From: Planctomycetia bacterium
GTDB taxonomy: Bacteria > Planctomycetota > Phycisphaerae > Phycisphaerales > SM1A02
Reading direction: 5' to 3'
NCBI GenBank assembly: GCA_005790565.1
Contig: SXUJ01000022.1
Coordinates: 1-40,063 of the forward strand
DNA: 40,063 nt
The first letter of the stretch is position 1, and every line of letters begins with the position of its first letter. Shown here one piece after another: positions 15,303-24,171 of the stretch. A model generated the notes under the pieces. That model saw only the letters and a program-made list of their open reading frames with translations. It was not told the DNA's origin and ran no database searches. The position numbers and the translations under genes were made by a program.

Positions 15303-18152
15303 TTGCGTAATCTGAAGATCTCACTTCTCTCGTCGAGCCCATTTCGAGTTTCACGCGGCGGACGAGCCGGCCTCATCGGCGTTTCCATCGCATCACTCAC
15401 GATCGCGACGAGCACGCTCCACGGCTTGGCTCCAAGGGCCGACGAACCGCAACGACCCGCTCCGCAAGAACAACCAGTCGCGACAGCGCCGACCGTCCCA
15501 CAGGCGACTCCTGCCGTGGTCGCTCCCGTTGCGCCGAGTCGCAGCGACGACCGCGCCGCGCCGACTGCGCAACCGAATGCGACTCGCCCGAATGCCGAGG
15601 GATCCGATGCTTCAGCCGCCGCAGTCAAGCGCGATGATCTCGTGAAGAGTGGTCGCCGCGTGATGGATCAAGAGATGGTGAAGCTCGGGTTCAAGGAAAC
15701 ACCGATCGAAGAGATCGTCCCGACCATCATTGCGTGGACCGGCAAGGTTGTGATGTTCCAAAAGACGGACATTGGCAACGCCAAGATCACGCTCGTGAAT
15801 GACTCACTCATCTCGAAGGAACGCGCGCTCGATTACATGTTTGAAGCGTTCCGCCTCAACGGCATGGGCGTCGTCGAAACCCCCGACACCATCATCATCG
15901 AGACGCTGACGGACCTTTCAAAGGTGCAGCCGCTCGTGGTCCTTGGCCCTGATGACGACATCTCCGAACTCTCGGAGAACGGTAACATCGTGATCAAGCT
16001 TTTTCAGATTAAGCGCGCGAAGGCCGGGGACCTTCATGAGCGAATCGCCGCGCTCATTCCCGACGATTACGCGAAGTTTGAAGCCGATGCAAACTCGAAT
16101 CAGTTGCTTCTGCAGGGCGACATTGGCCTTGCGAAGAAAGTGCAGGCCCTCGTCTTCGCACTTGATGTTGAGGCGTGGGCGGATCATGTCACGAAGACAT
16201 TCCGGCTCGAGTACCAAGACGCGCAGACGATCTCTGATTTGATCTATGAACTCTTCCCAGACTCCGGCGGTCAGTCAAGCCGCTCCAACTCGAGCCGAGG
16301 CCAGAACCAGCGCGGCCAGAATCGCCAACCCAATGTTCCTGGCGCTCAACAGGCTGCTGGGGGCTCGGGAGCTGGTGGAACGCTCATCGTCACCGTGCTA
16401 CCCACGCTGAACTCGCTCACGGTTCGAACGACACCCGACAACCTCGCCCAGATTGAACGCCTCGTGCGCGAAGCTTGGGATCTGCCGCCCAATGCAGGTG
16501 GTTCGATCTTCCGCACCTACGACCTTGAGTACGCGGATCCGAGCAAGATCAAGGGACTCCTTTCGAATCTTCTGAATCCCGGCTCTTCCACGCAATCATC
16601 GGGCAATCGCGCGATTGCGGGAGGGCGTATGCCACAAGGCGGCGGCGAGAGCGGCGCGGGAGTTGCGGTCGCGAATATTTTCCAGATCGAGTCGTATCCA
16701 GAATCCAATCGCCTCGTGGTGATCTCGAAGACACCAGAGAACTTTGAATGGCTTGATCGGTGGATCAAAGAACTCGATCAGCCGTTTACCACCGGCGTAC
16801 CGGTGAACATCCCATTGAAGTACGCGAGCGCGATCAAGCTGTCGGAGATTCTCAACACCCTCCTTGCACAATCGGGCGCACAAACCACTCTGACGCTCCC
16901 TGAAGAGGGATTGACGGGAATCGCGGACGCCTTCGCGCAGGATGGTTCCACGCTCGCCGGAGGTGGTTCAACACCAGAGAGCCCACAAGCGCAGAACTCG
17001 GTGCAGTTTCCGTGGCAAGGCGGCGTCGGTCGTGGTGGCGCAAACGCTGCGGACGAGGGCGAGACGAGTGGACTCATTGGTCGCGCGCGTGTCGTGCCCA
17101 ACGCGGGACAGAATTCACTCCTAGTCCTCGCGCCGCCGGAAGTGCAGAAGAAACTCGAAGAGATCATCATCGACCTCGATCGACCAGGCAAGCAGGTCAT
17201 GATCACGGCTGTCCTCGCGGAAGTTTCGCTTGGAGACGGATTCAGTTGGGGCATGGCGGTCGGTCGACTCGATGATTTCGCGTCGCCGCTCAATGGTGGA
17301 ACCAACTCCGTCACCGGCAACATTGGGCTCACGCTCGAGAAGGGCGGGACTGGCGATTCCAGCAGTAACTTCGCCTACCCGTGGTTCGATTCGTCCGAAC
17401 TCAACATCACCACCTCTGATCAAACCGCCTTCTTCATGCAAGCACTCGCGACGGACTCCGATGTCCGTATCCTGCAGCAGCCGCGCATCGTCACGAGCGA
17501 CAACAAGGAGGCGAAGTTCTTCGCCGGCCGCGATGTTTCGCTGCTCTCGGGCGAAACTTCTGGCTTCGGCACGACCGGCACGACGGCCTCGTACGACCAG
17601 ACGCCGGTGGGAATTGGCTTGAATGTACGACCACGCATTACGCAGGACAACAATGTCAACATGGAGATTGAGATCCTGCTCTCCAATCTCTCCGCCGCCG
17701 TGGTGAACTCGAATCCGATCATCGATCGCCGTCAGACGAACACTGAAATCACACTGAAGAACGGGCAGACGATCATCATCTCTGGCATCCGCCGCGAGCA
17801 AGAGACGAAAAAGAATCGTCGCATCCCATTCCTTGGTGACATTCCGATCATCGGCGCAGCATTTGCTTTGAATGAACTGCAGAACGAAGTGGTGGAACTT
17901 GTGGTCTTCCTCACACCGGTCGTGATTGAGAATCCGGACGCCAACGACAGTAACTACAATGTGAACGAACGCCTTCGCCTACGCGAGTTGTCGGAGCCTC
18001 TCGAAAAGTCGTCGGAATCACTCATCAAGGGCAGTAAATTCTTCGAGGACCTCAAGAACGGCGCCGATCTGACGGCCCCAATTCCAGACCTAGGCGAAGT
18101 GTCTGGCGCCGCGCCACTCGATGATGCGAAATCAACGACGAAGAATCCTTGA
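15303..18152 (+). CDS. gspD: Type II secretion outer-membrane secretin (GspD)
   Basis: The gated outer-membrane channel. The TTG start at 15303 has GGAG seven bases upstream. 949 residues, longer than typical GspD (~650-700). A probable signal sequence (AGLIGVSIASLTIATSTLHGLA) is followed by an Ala/Pro-rich linker. The N0 domain is at about 118-200 (LGFKETPIEEIVPTIIAWTG). Four N1-like repeats follow, each with the pattern strand - helix - strand ending NxLxV - helix: about 225-290, 295-395, 398-495 and 498-640. The secretin core is about 640-880, with VGIGLNVRPRITQDNNVNMEI and the signature IPFLGDIPIIGAAF, then VVELVVFLTPVVIE. Repeats 2-4 hold Gly/Ser/Asn-rich insertions. The C-terminal tail may bind a pilotin. 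It closes the secretion cluster, and its end overlaps the following gene. Confidence 0.95.
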   Translation: MRNLKISLLSSSPFRVSRGGRAGLIGVSIASLTIATSTLHGLAPRADEPQRPAPQEQPVATAPTVPQATPAVVAPVAPSRSDDRAAPTAQPNATRPNAEGSDASAAAVKRDDLVKSGRRVMDQEMVKLGFKETPIEEIVPTIIAWTGKVVMFQKTDIGNAKITLVNDSLISKERALDYMFEAFRLNGMGVVETPDTIIIETLTDLSKVQPLVVLGPDDDISELSENGNIVIKLFQIKRAKAGDLHERIAALIPDDYAKFEADANSNQLLLQGDIGLAKKVQALVFALDVEAWADHVTKTFRLEYQDAQTISDLIYELFPDSGGQSSRSNSSRGQNQRGQNRQPNVPGAQQAAGGSGAGGTLIVTVLPTLNSLTVRTTPDNLAQIERLVREAWDLPPNAGGSIFRTYDLEYADPSKIKGLLSNLLNPGSSTQSSGNRAIAGGRMPQGGGESGAGVAVANIFQIESYPESNRLVVISKTPENFEWLDRWIKELDQPFTTGVPVNIPLKYASAIKLSEILNTLLAQSGAQTTLTLPEEGLTGIADAFAQDGSTLAGGGSTPESPQAQNSVQFPWQGGVGRGGANAADEGETSGLIGRARVVPNAGQNSLLVLAPPEVQKKLEEIIIDLDRPGKQVMITAVLAEVSLGDGFSWGMAVGRLDDFASPLNGGTNSVTGNIGLTLEKGGTGDSSSNFAYPWFDSSELNITTSDQTAFFMQALATDSDVRILQQPRIVTSDNKEAKFFAGRDVSLLSGETSGFGTTGTTASYDQTPVGIGLNVRPRITQDNNVNMEIEILLSNLSAAVVNSNPIIDRRQTNTEITLKNGQTIIISGIRREQETKKNRRIPFLGDIPIIGAAFALNELQNEVVELVVFLTPVVIENPDANDSNYNVNERLRLRELSEPLEKSSESLIKGSKFFEDLKNGADLTAPIPDLGEVSGAAPLDDAKSTTKNP

Positions 18153-19323
18153 GCTTTGGCGAGAGGTCGGGCTCGCTCGTTGGCTCGGCCTGACTGCCGT
18201 GCTCGTGTACTGCGTGGCCTGCGCGACCAACCCGAAGAAGCCAGGAGTCCTCAAGGGCGCGCTCGCGACCACTCCGCCCCAATCGACACCCGGGATGCTT
18301 GTTTCAACGGGTTTTCGCGGCGCCGTGCAGCCACTTGGCAGCATTGCGTATGACGGCTTCACACTCCCCGTCGTCGCTCCCGATGGGCGGCACTTCGCGG
18401 TCCAGTCGACCGATGGCGCGACTGTGAAATCACGCCTCGCTGTCGCCAACGCGCCAATTCCTCCATCGCGCATCACGCAGTATCGCATCGAAGAACACGG
18501 CCTGTCCCGCTTGGTGGAAAGCGATGCGGGACTCTTGCTCGGCCGAGGAGCGAGTTTCGCGGGTTGCCTGTGTGAAGGGCCGCGAAACGGCGGCGCGCGT
18601 GCGATCGGGGTCATGCCGTGGGGCAGGCTCGAGGTGGAGTGGATCGTGGATGATGGGCGAGTGAATGCCTTCGCGTCGCTGGGGTCCGATGGGACACTGG
18701 CATGGAGTTCACGAGATGTCGTGGGCGGCGCGTGGAGCCTCACGATCCGCATCGATGGAGCGAGTGACGATGCGGTCATTGCACCACCCGAGGGCGCGTC
18801 GTGGGTTTTCCCGGTTGCGGTGAGCCGGCATTGTGTTTGCGCGCTGTTGCTGCGCGATGGCGTTGCCTCTTTCGCAAAGTTCGATCCGTCCAACGCGACG
18901 ACGCTTCAGGATGCGCCCACATTGACGCGCATCTCGGATCGCATGGATCTCCAACTTGCCTCTCAAATGTTTGCGCCGCAACAGGGGCTTGACGCAGTCA
19001 CCCCAACGGGTGAACTCCTCTACTTCGATCCCACGCGACGCGCGATCACCGCGTGGAATCCACAAGGGGGGAAATGTAGTGCGTTTTCCGGTCAACCGAT
19101 GGCACTCTGTTTCGTAGACCGGATGCGAGTCGCTGTACTCTCCGGCACCGAAGTGCGGCTACGAAGTCTCAGCGACGAGCAGGAACCCGGGACGCGGCTG
19201 ATGGACACTATTGCTGTCCCGCGGCGACTTCCCAGTCCTGACGGACGGCAGGGAATCCTGTTCGTGGCGCCTCACGAGCAGACCCTTCGACTCGCAATCC
19301 TCCGACCCTCACCTGCACCGTAA
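18121..19323 (+). CDS. Putative lipoprotein, beta-rich, after the secretin gene
   Basis: 400 residues from ATG 18121 (a second ATG at 18124), overlapping the end of gspD by 32 bp, so probably translationally coupled. The N-terminus has a basic region, a hydrophobic stretch and a Cys at VLVYCVACATNP. This resembles a lipobox with a non-standard -3 residue, so outer-membrane lipidation is likely but not certain. The rest consists of repeated short beta motifs (FTLPVVAPDGRHFAV, LAWSSRDVVGGAWSLTIRI, LLYFDPTRRAITAWNP, LPSPDGRQGILFVAPHEQ) that suggest a beta-propeller. Its place behind a secretin suggests an accessory or pilotin-like role, but pilotins are normally much smaller, so this is only a hypothesis. 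Confidence 0.7.
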   Translation: MMRNQRRRILELWREVGLARWLGLTAVLVYCVACATNPKKPGVLKGALATTPPQSTPGMLVSTGFRGAVQPLGSIAYDGFTLPVVAPDGRHFAVQSTDGATVKSRLAVANAPIPPSRITQYRIEEHGLSRLVESDAGLLLGRGASFAGCLCEGPRNGGARAIGVMPWGRLEVEWIVDDGRVNAFASLGSDGTLAWSSRDVVGGAWSLTIRIDGASDDAVIAPPEGASWVFPVAVSRHCVCALLLRDGVASFAKFDPSNATTLQDAPTLTRISDRMDLQLASQMFAPQQGLDAVTPTGELLYFDPTRRAITAWNPQGGKCSAFSGQPMALCFVDRMRVAVLSGTEVRLRSLSDEQEPGTRLMDTIAVPRRLPSPDGRQGILFVAPHEQTLRLAILRPSPAP

Positions 19324-19347
19324 CGGGAGTCGGGAGCATTTCAAGCA

Positions 19348-19373
19348 ACGACCCCCGCTCGCGCGGGGGTCGT
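19348..19373. terminator. GC-rich hairpin between convergent genes
   Basis: ACGACCCCCGC (19348-19358) pairs perfectly with GCGGGGGTCGT (19363-19373) around a TCGC loop. It lies 25 bp after the lipoprotein stop and 46 bp after the minus-strand acidic gene's end. It probably acts in both directions, although neither side has a T-tract. Confidence 0.65.
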
Positions 19374-19418
19374 CGTGCAGGTCAGTGATGTAAAAGCGAG
19401 GTCAGGCGCAGCGTCGAC

Positions 19419-19826
19419 TCACTCGTCTTCATCCTCATCGTCGTCGTCGTCGTCGTCGTCTCCGTCTTCCTCGGAAGATTCGGATTCGGTGGTGTCGGCG
19501 TCTTCCGCGTCGTCAGACTTCTCCTCTTCCTCTTCTTCGTCGTCGTCATCGTCGAAATCATCGCCGAAGTCGTCGTCGTCTTCTTCTTCCTCTTCCTCTT
19601 CGTCCTCTTTGCTCTCGTCATCCTCGTATTCGTCTTCGCCAAACTCGTCATCATCTTCAAGGAAGTTCAGGTCAGCCTCTTCCTCATCGTCACCGCTCGC
19701 GACAAACGCGAACTTACTCCCAGCAAAATCGAGTGATGCAAGACCGACAGAAGAAGTCGCCGCGAAGGCGCGGGCCGTCGGCATCGAGTTCTTAGCGTGA
19801 TTCAACATAAGCATGGGAGTCATCAT
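19419..19826 (-). CDS. Small, extremely acidic protein (Asp/Glu-rich)
   Basis: The track ORF opens at 19907; the first ATG pair is at 19826/19823, which I prefer (about 135 residues). No strong Shine-Dalgarno decides it. The first ~55 residues are of normal composition (NSMPTARAFAATSSVGLASLDFAGSKFAFVASG). The remainder is almost only Asp and Glu with scattered Ser, Phe and Tyr (DLNFLEDDDEFGEDEYEDD, then longer acidic runs). The opposite-strand frame gives a poly-serine ORF that is an artefact of the same GTC/TTC triplets. The function is unknown. Acidic tails of this kind bind basic proteins or divalent cations in other settings, but nothing here shows which. It lies between the secretion cluster and the propeller gene. 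Confidence 0.55.
   Translation of the reverse strand: MMTPMLMLNHAKNSMPTARAFAATSSVGLASLDFAGSKFAFVASGDDEEEADLNFLEDDDEFGEDEYEDDESKEDEEEEEEEDDDDFGDDFDDDDDEEEEEEKSDDAEDADTTESESSEEDGDDDDDDDDEDEDE
19430..19640. repeat. Trinucleotide-rich tract (GTC/TTC; GAC/GAA on the minus strand)
   Basis: Near-perfect (GTC)n at about 19438-19461 and long interrupted runs of TCGTCG, TTCTTC and TCCTCT continue to about 19640. In the minus-strand gene they read as Asp/Glu codons in frame. Such tracts can vary in length by slippage while keeping frame. Confidence 0.75.
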
Positions 19827-19957
19827 GTGCGTTGGAAGAAAATCGAAACGGATTCGGCGGGCCCACCGGACCTTCCGCGCGGACGCAGTATCGGCAGGCG
19901 GAGCCAACGCACTCCACTACCTGCGGGGCGAAGTTGTCGCGCCCCATCGGCCATCTG

Positions 19958-22900
19958 TCAACCCTTGTTTGGGGACGGATTCGAGATTTTTTCAAATCCC
20001 ACCGCAAGGGTGCTTGTGTCATTCGAAAGTAGAATCCACCCATCGACCCCGATCGTTCGGCTGAACCGTTGATTTATGGAATGCACTTCCATCGTGGGGG
20101 AGGTCAGCCGAAGACCTTGGGCGGAATCAACGGCAGACAAGAGATAGGTGTACTCCGAGACGAGCGCGGTGCGCATGGCGTTGGGCGTTTGGCGTCCACC
20201 GATTCCATTCACGAGGACAATGTTTTCCTGCCCAATGATCGCGGAGACGAAATTCGGGTCTCCCACCGTTCCATCACGACCAATGACCCTACCAGTCGCA
20301 TCGATCAGCGCAACGCGCGAGTCGGCGTGCGCCAACACCCCATCCCCGAGTCGAGAAATCCACCGAACGACGCGCGCGTAGTCGGCGGCACCATCGCCAA
20401 ACCCCACCTCAAGGACGCCTCCGCTCCACATATCAAGGGTCAGAATTCGTCCATTTCGATCGAGTGCGAACACGCGGCTATCGCACCAAAGCGGTGATGT
20501 GGAATCCCAACTCTTGGCGTCCGCCACTCCCATAAGAAGCTTTGCTTCAACGCCGTGTCCACTGGGGCTGAGCGTCCACAGCTCAATTCCCGCAGTGGTC
20601 CCAACCGCGATGACCCCATCCTCCGATCGACGAACCCACCGCACATCTCCGCCGGAAGCAGTCGCAAAGGAAGCGATTGGCGAAAGCGAGATTGCGTCGC
20701 ACAGCATCACGACTGCCTGTGCGTGTGATTCGATCGAGTTGCGACCGCCGAGGAGGAGCATCGCGTCGTCGCCGCTTGTGACGAAGACCTGCGGCAGCAG
20801 CGCTCGCGCCAGCGTTGCCACTCCATCCTGTACCGAGAAGCTCGCTGCGTTTCCGTCTCGCCGCACAAGTGCCAAGCGGCCGCCGGCGATGACCGGAAGC
20901 ACTTGTCCAGCGTGGAACGGCGTACCTTCGGGAAGCGTTCGCGCGCCGCCGAGGTCGACTGGCGCATCCGCGACTGCGCCGAGCAACTCATTCAACGCCT
21001 CGGTTTTCCATAGTTCCGCGCTCGTTGCCGCATCGATCGCGATGTAACGCTCCGTTCGCCCCTTCCCACTCTCCATTAGCAGAAGAACCGGCCCCTCTTG
21101 CAGCAAGACCGGATCTCGATCACGCATGGGGTAGCGCCAAATCTCCTCGAAGTCGCTCGCCGTGCGCGCGACGAGATCAAACTCCTCCGTGAAGTACAGC
21201 ACATCTTGTGCACCCGACTCGAGCGCCGAGAACGCGCGTCTCACAAGGCGCCCCGGAATCTCCGTCGCGATGAAGGTCGGCGCACCCAACTGAGGTAGCC
21301 TCGACGGAGTGGCCGTTGAGCGAGGACTCTCGCCGAGCATCGCTTCGAGATCACTTCGCACCGGCGGCACGCGCGCCTCTCGACGCACTGCATCGAGGAG
21401 CGCATCTCGCTGCGCGCGCTGCTCGCTGCCCTCGAGCGATGCAGCGCCGATCAACGCCGCCTTCACGCCCGCGATGGAACGGGGAAACGAAGTAAAAAAC
21501 TCAACGCATGCTTCCACCGTGAGCGGAGTCGGAAGTTCGCGGAGCGCCAACTCCGCGCGCGCTTCGTACGCGTCTGCCGCGCCTTGGTGTTCGGTCGACG
21601 ACAGAAACTGCGCGAGGAGCGGCAGCGCGATCGCTCGGCTCATGCGAACCTCACCAGTGTCCGAGAGCAGAATCTCCGCGCCATCCGTTGCGGCAATCTC
21701 CCGCCATGCCTCCACCGCCGCGCCTAGGTCGTGGCGCTTGGCGAACCACTCCGCGCGCGCGAATGCAAGTCGAATGCGCAGTTGCGCGTCATCCACAATC
21801 TCAGCTGCGACCGCGAAAAACCGCTGTCCAAGTTCTCCCGCTTCCGGCGCGCGCTCCACCAATCGGTCCGCGAGAAGCTCCCGAAGTGGGTCACCCGGCC
21901 GCGCCTTGAGGATTGCGCACGCTCGCTCCGCCGCGTCGAGTGCAAGGGCGAGGTCATTCCCTTCCACGGCGAGGTCAAAGAGCGCCAACGCCGCCGACGC
22001 ATCCTGCGCGAGATCCAAACGGGTACGCAATGCCTGCACCGCATCGACGCCAGACATGTAGACATCAATGTGATCCACCGCGACCGCGACCACGCGATCA
22101 CGCGCGAAGACCGCATTCACCGGCTCCTTCGTCGCGATGCTCGCGACGCGACGCCCGCTTGCGATTTCGACGAACCACAACTCATTGACACCGGGAACGA
22201 GCGCAATCCCATCCGCAACGCTCACTCGACCTCGAATGCCGCCGCGATTGTCGCTCCCACCACGCGTTGCCCACAGCGACGCTTCCGTGTCACTCAGTTT
22301 CCACCGCGGTGTTGCAAGTTGAAGTGGATCAAACGCGACAACATCCCCTCCAATCGCGAGCAAGGACCCGCTTCCAACCACGAGCGATCGCGGACTCCCC
22401 CAAGCCGTGCCCGGACCGATGACCGCGACCGCGACCGTCGCGCCAGTTGTTGCATCAAGCCCGACAACCTCAGACTCGTCTGGCACGATGTTGAAAACTC
22501 GCCCTTCGAGCACTGCGGGGCGTGCAAACTCCCACGCCTCACCAGAAAAACGCGGCTCTCGCAGCGGCACACGAAAACGGCGGAGCCACTCAATGGCTCC
22601 GTCACTCACTCGCAATCGCGCGACGGCGCCCAGTGGCGTCGAGACATAGAGCGAGCCACCTTCAAGAGTCATCCCAGGCGAGCGGCGAACCGAAACGGCA
22701 CGCGTGCCACCCGCTGCCGCCACGAGCGTCAACCACTCGATGCGGCCGTCACTTCGCGACAGCGCGAGGACTGAGTCCGCTTGTTCAAGTCGTGTTGATG
22801 GGCGACGCACCGTCACCAAGACGAGATCACCCACAAGGACCGGCGAGCCAATCGCAAATGCACCCGCGAGTTCCGGCCGCCCTTCAAGTCCATCCACGGA

Positions 22901-24109
22901 CAAACTCCATCGCTGCGTTCCATCCCGAACATCCACAAGGAAGATACGTCCACCATCTGAGCGAGCATTCGAAAACCCGTTCCCCGCAATCACCGCAGCG
23001 TCAAACCCGCGCACCGCGACACTGGAAAGATCGACGGCGACACCCGTCTCACGACCAATGCCGGCAATCGCGAGGTCTACGCTCCATCGTTCCTGTGCGG
23101 TTGTCGAATCAAACGCGCGTAGGGTGCGCCCTTCGCTCACATAGATCGCGTCGCCAAACACCGTCGGTTCCGCCGTCAGCCAGGAAGCGTCAGCGCGGGC
23201 TCGAGCTGCAGCATCCTCTGGGAGTCGGGTGAGCGCTTCCGCGCCGTAGTACCGAAGAAAGAGCGAATCTCCAAACGCCTCTGAGAAGATGCGGCGCCAC
23301 GCGGCATCGGGCAGCGCGCCTTGTGTTCCACCGATGACCGAACTCGACGGCATGGCTCGGCGAGGCGGTGCGACAAACTGTCGAGCCGCGTCAAGCGCGA
23401 TTGTGATCGAAGGTTCAGCCGGAGCATCCGCGGCAAGTTTCTCGAGCGCGTCGAGTGCTGCGCGCGCGCTCGACTCGTCGCCCCGCGCGCGCTCTGCCAT
23501 CGAAAGCAGCGCGAAGTACTCGCCTCGCCGACGAAGCGCCAACGGGTCGGATGCTCCTCCGCCAGTAATGCTCGGGTGCAACCGAATCCGTTCGAGCAGC
23601 ACGACTGCTGCGTCGAACTGCCCCTCTCGCATCGCCACCTGCGCGAGGAGGAGTGATGCAAGGCAACCAGCAGGCGTCCACCGTCGGCGAGACGCAATCG
23701 CCGCAGGCCCTTCGGTTCGGAGCACCCGATCTGCTTCATCAGACTCACTCCGAAGGAACTTGGCGAGCACTTCGGGGGCGCCGCGCAATAGCGACTCGAC
23801 TTCTTCGGCGACGGAAAGAAAGCGCCCCTCGTCAGGATTTCCGACCTGCACGATGCGATCTCCGAACTCGTCGAGTAAACGCCGCGCGATGTGCGCTGCT
23901 TCGGCTGGATTCGCGCTTCCCTGTGCGCGTGCCTGCTCCATGAGTGACTGGGCTGTCGGGGAGTCTGCGACTGCCGGGATGACGCTCTCCTGCGAGGGGC
24001 CTGCGGCGGCTTTCGCAGTCCACTCGCACGACCACGCGACGAGCATCGCAACGCCACAGTGCCTCGTGAAGCGTGCGATGCGAAAGCCTGAATGACCTCT
24101 CGTTCGCAT
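19958..24109 (-). CDS. Exported large beta-propeller (PQQ-like repeat) protein
   Basis: The track ORF starts at 24184. I prefer ATG 24109 (MRTRGHSGF), which gives a normal signal peptide (CGVAMLVAWSCEWTAKAAAG); ATG 24151 with an AGGG upstream is possible. About 1383 residues. After an N-terminal helical, TPR-like part (about 40-300), a first PQQ/quinoprotein-like propeller covers about 310-675 (AEPTVFGDAIYVSEGRTLRAFD, GTQRWSLSVDGL). Then comes a second helical region to about 930 (ALFDLAVEGNDLALALDAAERA, EWFAKRHDLGAAVEAWREI), and a second propeller (VLYFTEEFDLVARTASDFEEIWRYP, YIAIDAATSAELWKTEALNELLG) to the end. No catalytic residues of PQQ dehydrogenases are evident, so a scaffold or surface role is more likely. 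It is divergent from the lipoprotein gene at 24172 and probably shares a short promoter region with it. Confidence 0.8.
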   Translation of the reverse strand: MRTRGHSGFRIARFTRHCGVAMLVAWSCEWTAKAAAGPSQESVIPAVADSPTAQSLMEQARAQGSANPAEAAHIARRLLDEFGDRIVQVGNPDEGRFLSVAEEVESLLRGAPEVLAKFLRSESDEADRVLRTEGPAAIASRRRWTPAGCLASLLLAQVAMREGQFDAAVVLLERIRLHPSITGGGASDPLALRRRGEYFALLSMAERARGDESSARAALDALEKLAADAPAEPSITIALDAARQFVAPPRRAMPSSSVIGGTQGALPDAAWRRIFSEAFGDSLFLRYYGAEALTRLPEDAAARARADASWLTAEPTVFGDAIYVSEGRTLRAFDSTTAQERWSVDLAIAGIGRETGVAVDLSSVAVRGFDAAVIAGNGFSNARSDGGRIFLVDVRDGTQRWSLSVDGLEGRPELAGAFAIGSPVLVGDLVLVTVRRPSTRLEQADSVLALSRSDGRIEWLTLVAAAGGTRAVSVRRSPGMTLEGGSLYVSTPLGAVARLRVSDGAIEWLRRFRVPLREPRFSGEAWEFARPAVLEGRVFNIVPDESEVVGLDATTGATVAVAVIGPGTAWGSPRSLVVGSGSLLAIGGDVVAFDPLQLATPRWKLSDTEASLWATRGGSDNRGGIRGRVSVADGIALVPGVNELWFVEIASGRRVASIATKEPVNAVFARDRVVAVAVDHIDVYMSGVDAVQALRTRLDLAQDASAALALFDLAVEGNDLALALDAAERACAILKARPGDPLRELLADRLVERAPEAGELGQRFFAVAAEIVDDAQLRIRLAFARAEWFAKRHDLGAAVEAWREIAATDGAEILLSDTGEVRMSRAIALPLLAQFLSSTEHQGAADAYEARAELALRELPTPLTVEACVEFFTSFPRSIAGVKAALIGAASLEGSEQRAQRDALLDAVRREARVPPVRSDLEAMLGESPRSTATPSRLPQLGAPTFIATEIPGRLVRRAFSALESGAQDVLYFTEEFDLVARTASDFEEIWRYPMRDRDPVLLQEGPVLLLMESGKGRTERYIAIDAATSAELWKTEALNELLGAVADAPVDLGGARTLPEGTPFHAGQVLPVIAGGRLALVRRDGNAASFSVQDGVATLARALLPQVFVTSGDDAMLLLGGRNSIESHAQAVVMLCDAISLSPIASFATASGGDVRWVRRSEDGVIAVGTTAGIELWTLSPSGHGVEAKLLMGVADAKSWDSTSPLWCDSRVFALDRNGRILTLDMWSGGVLEVGFGDGAADYARVVRWISRLGDGVLAHADSRVALIDATGRVIGRDGTVGDPNFVSAIIGQENIVLVNGIGGRQTPNAMRTALVSEYTYLLSAVDSAQGLRLTSPTMEVHSINQRFSRTIGVDGWILLSNDTSTLAVGFEKISNPSPNKG

Positions 24110-24171
24110 GAAGGCGCAAGCGTAGCGACTCGCTGCTTCCTTGCGCAGCATTCGGTTACCCTGCGCCGCGC

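Noticed and set aside
19375-19800. Plus-strand ORF coding for long poly-serine
   Set aside because: It is the complement of the Asp/Glu triplet tract. It has no recognisable N-terminus, and the minus-strand frame has a normal N-terminal part.
20069-23232. Several plus-strand ORFs of 140-350 residues opposite the giant propeller protein
   Set aside because: Arg/His/Pro-rich antisense frames without start signals. The minus-strand frame is continuous and has repeat structure.
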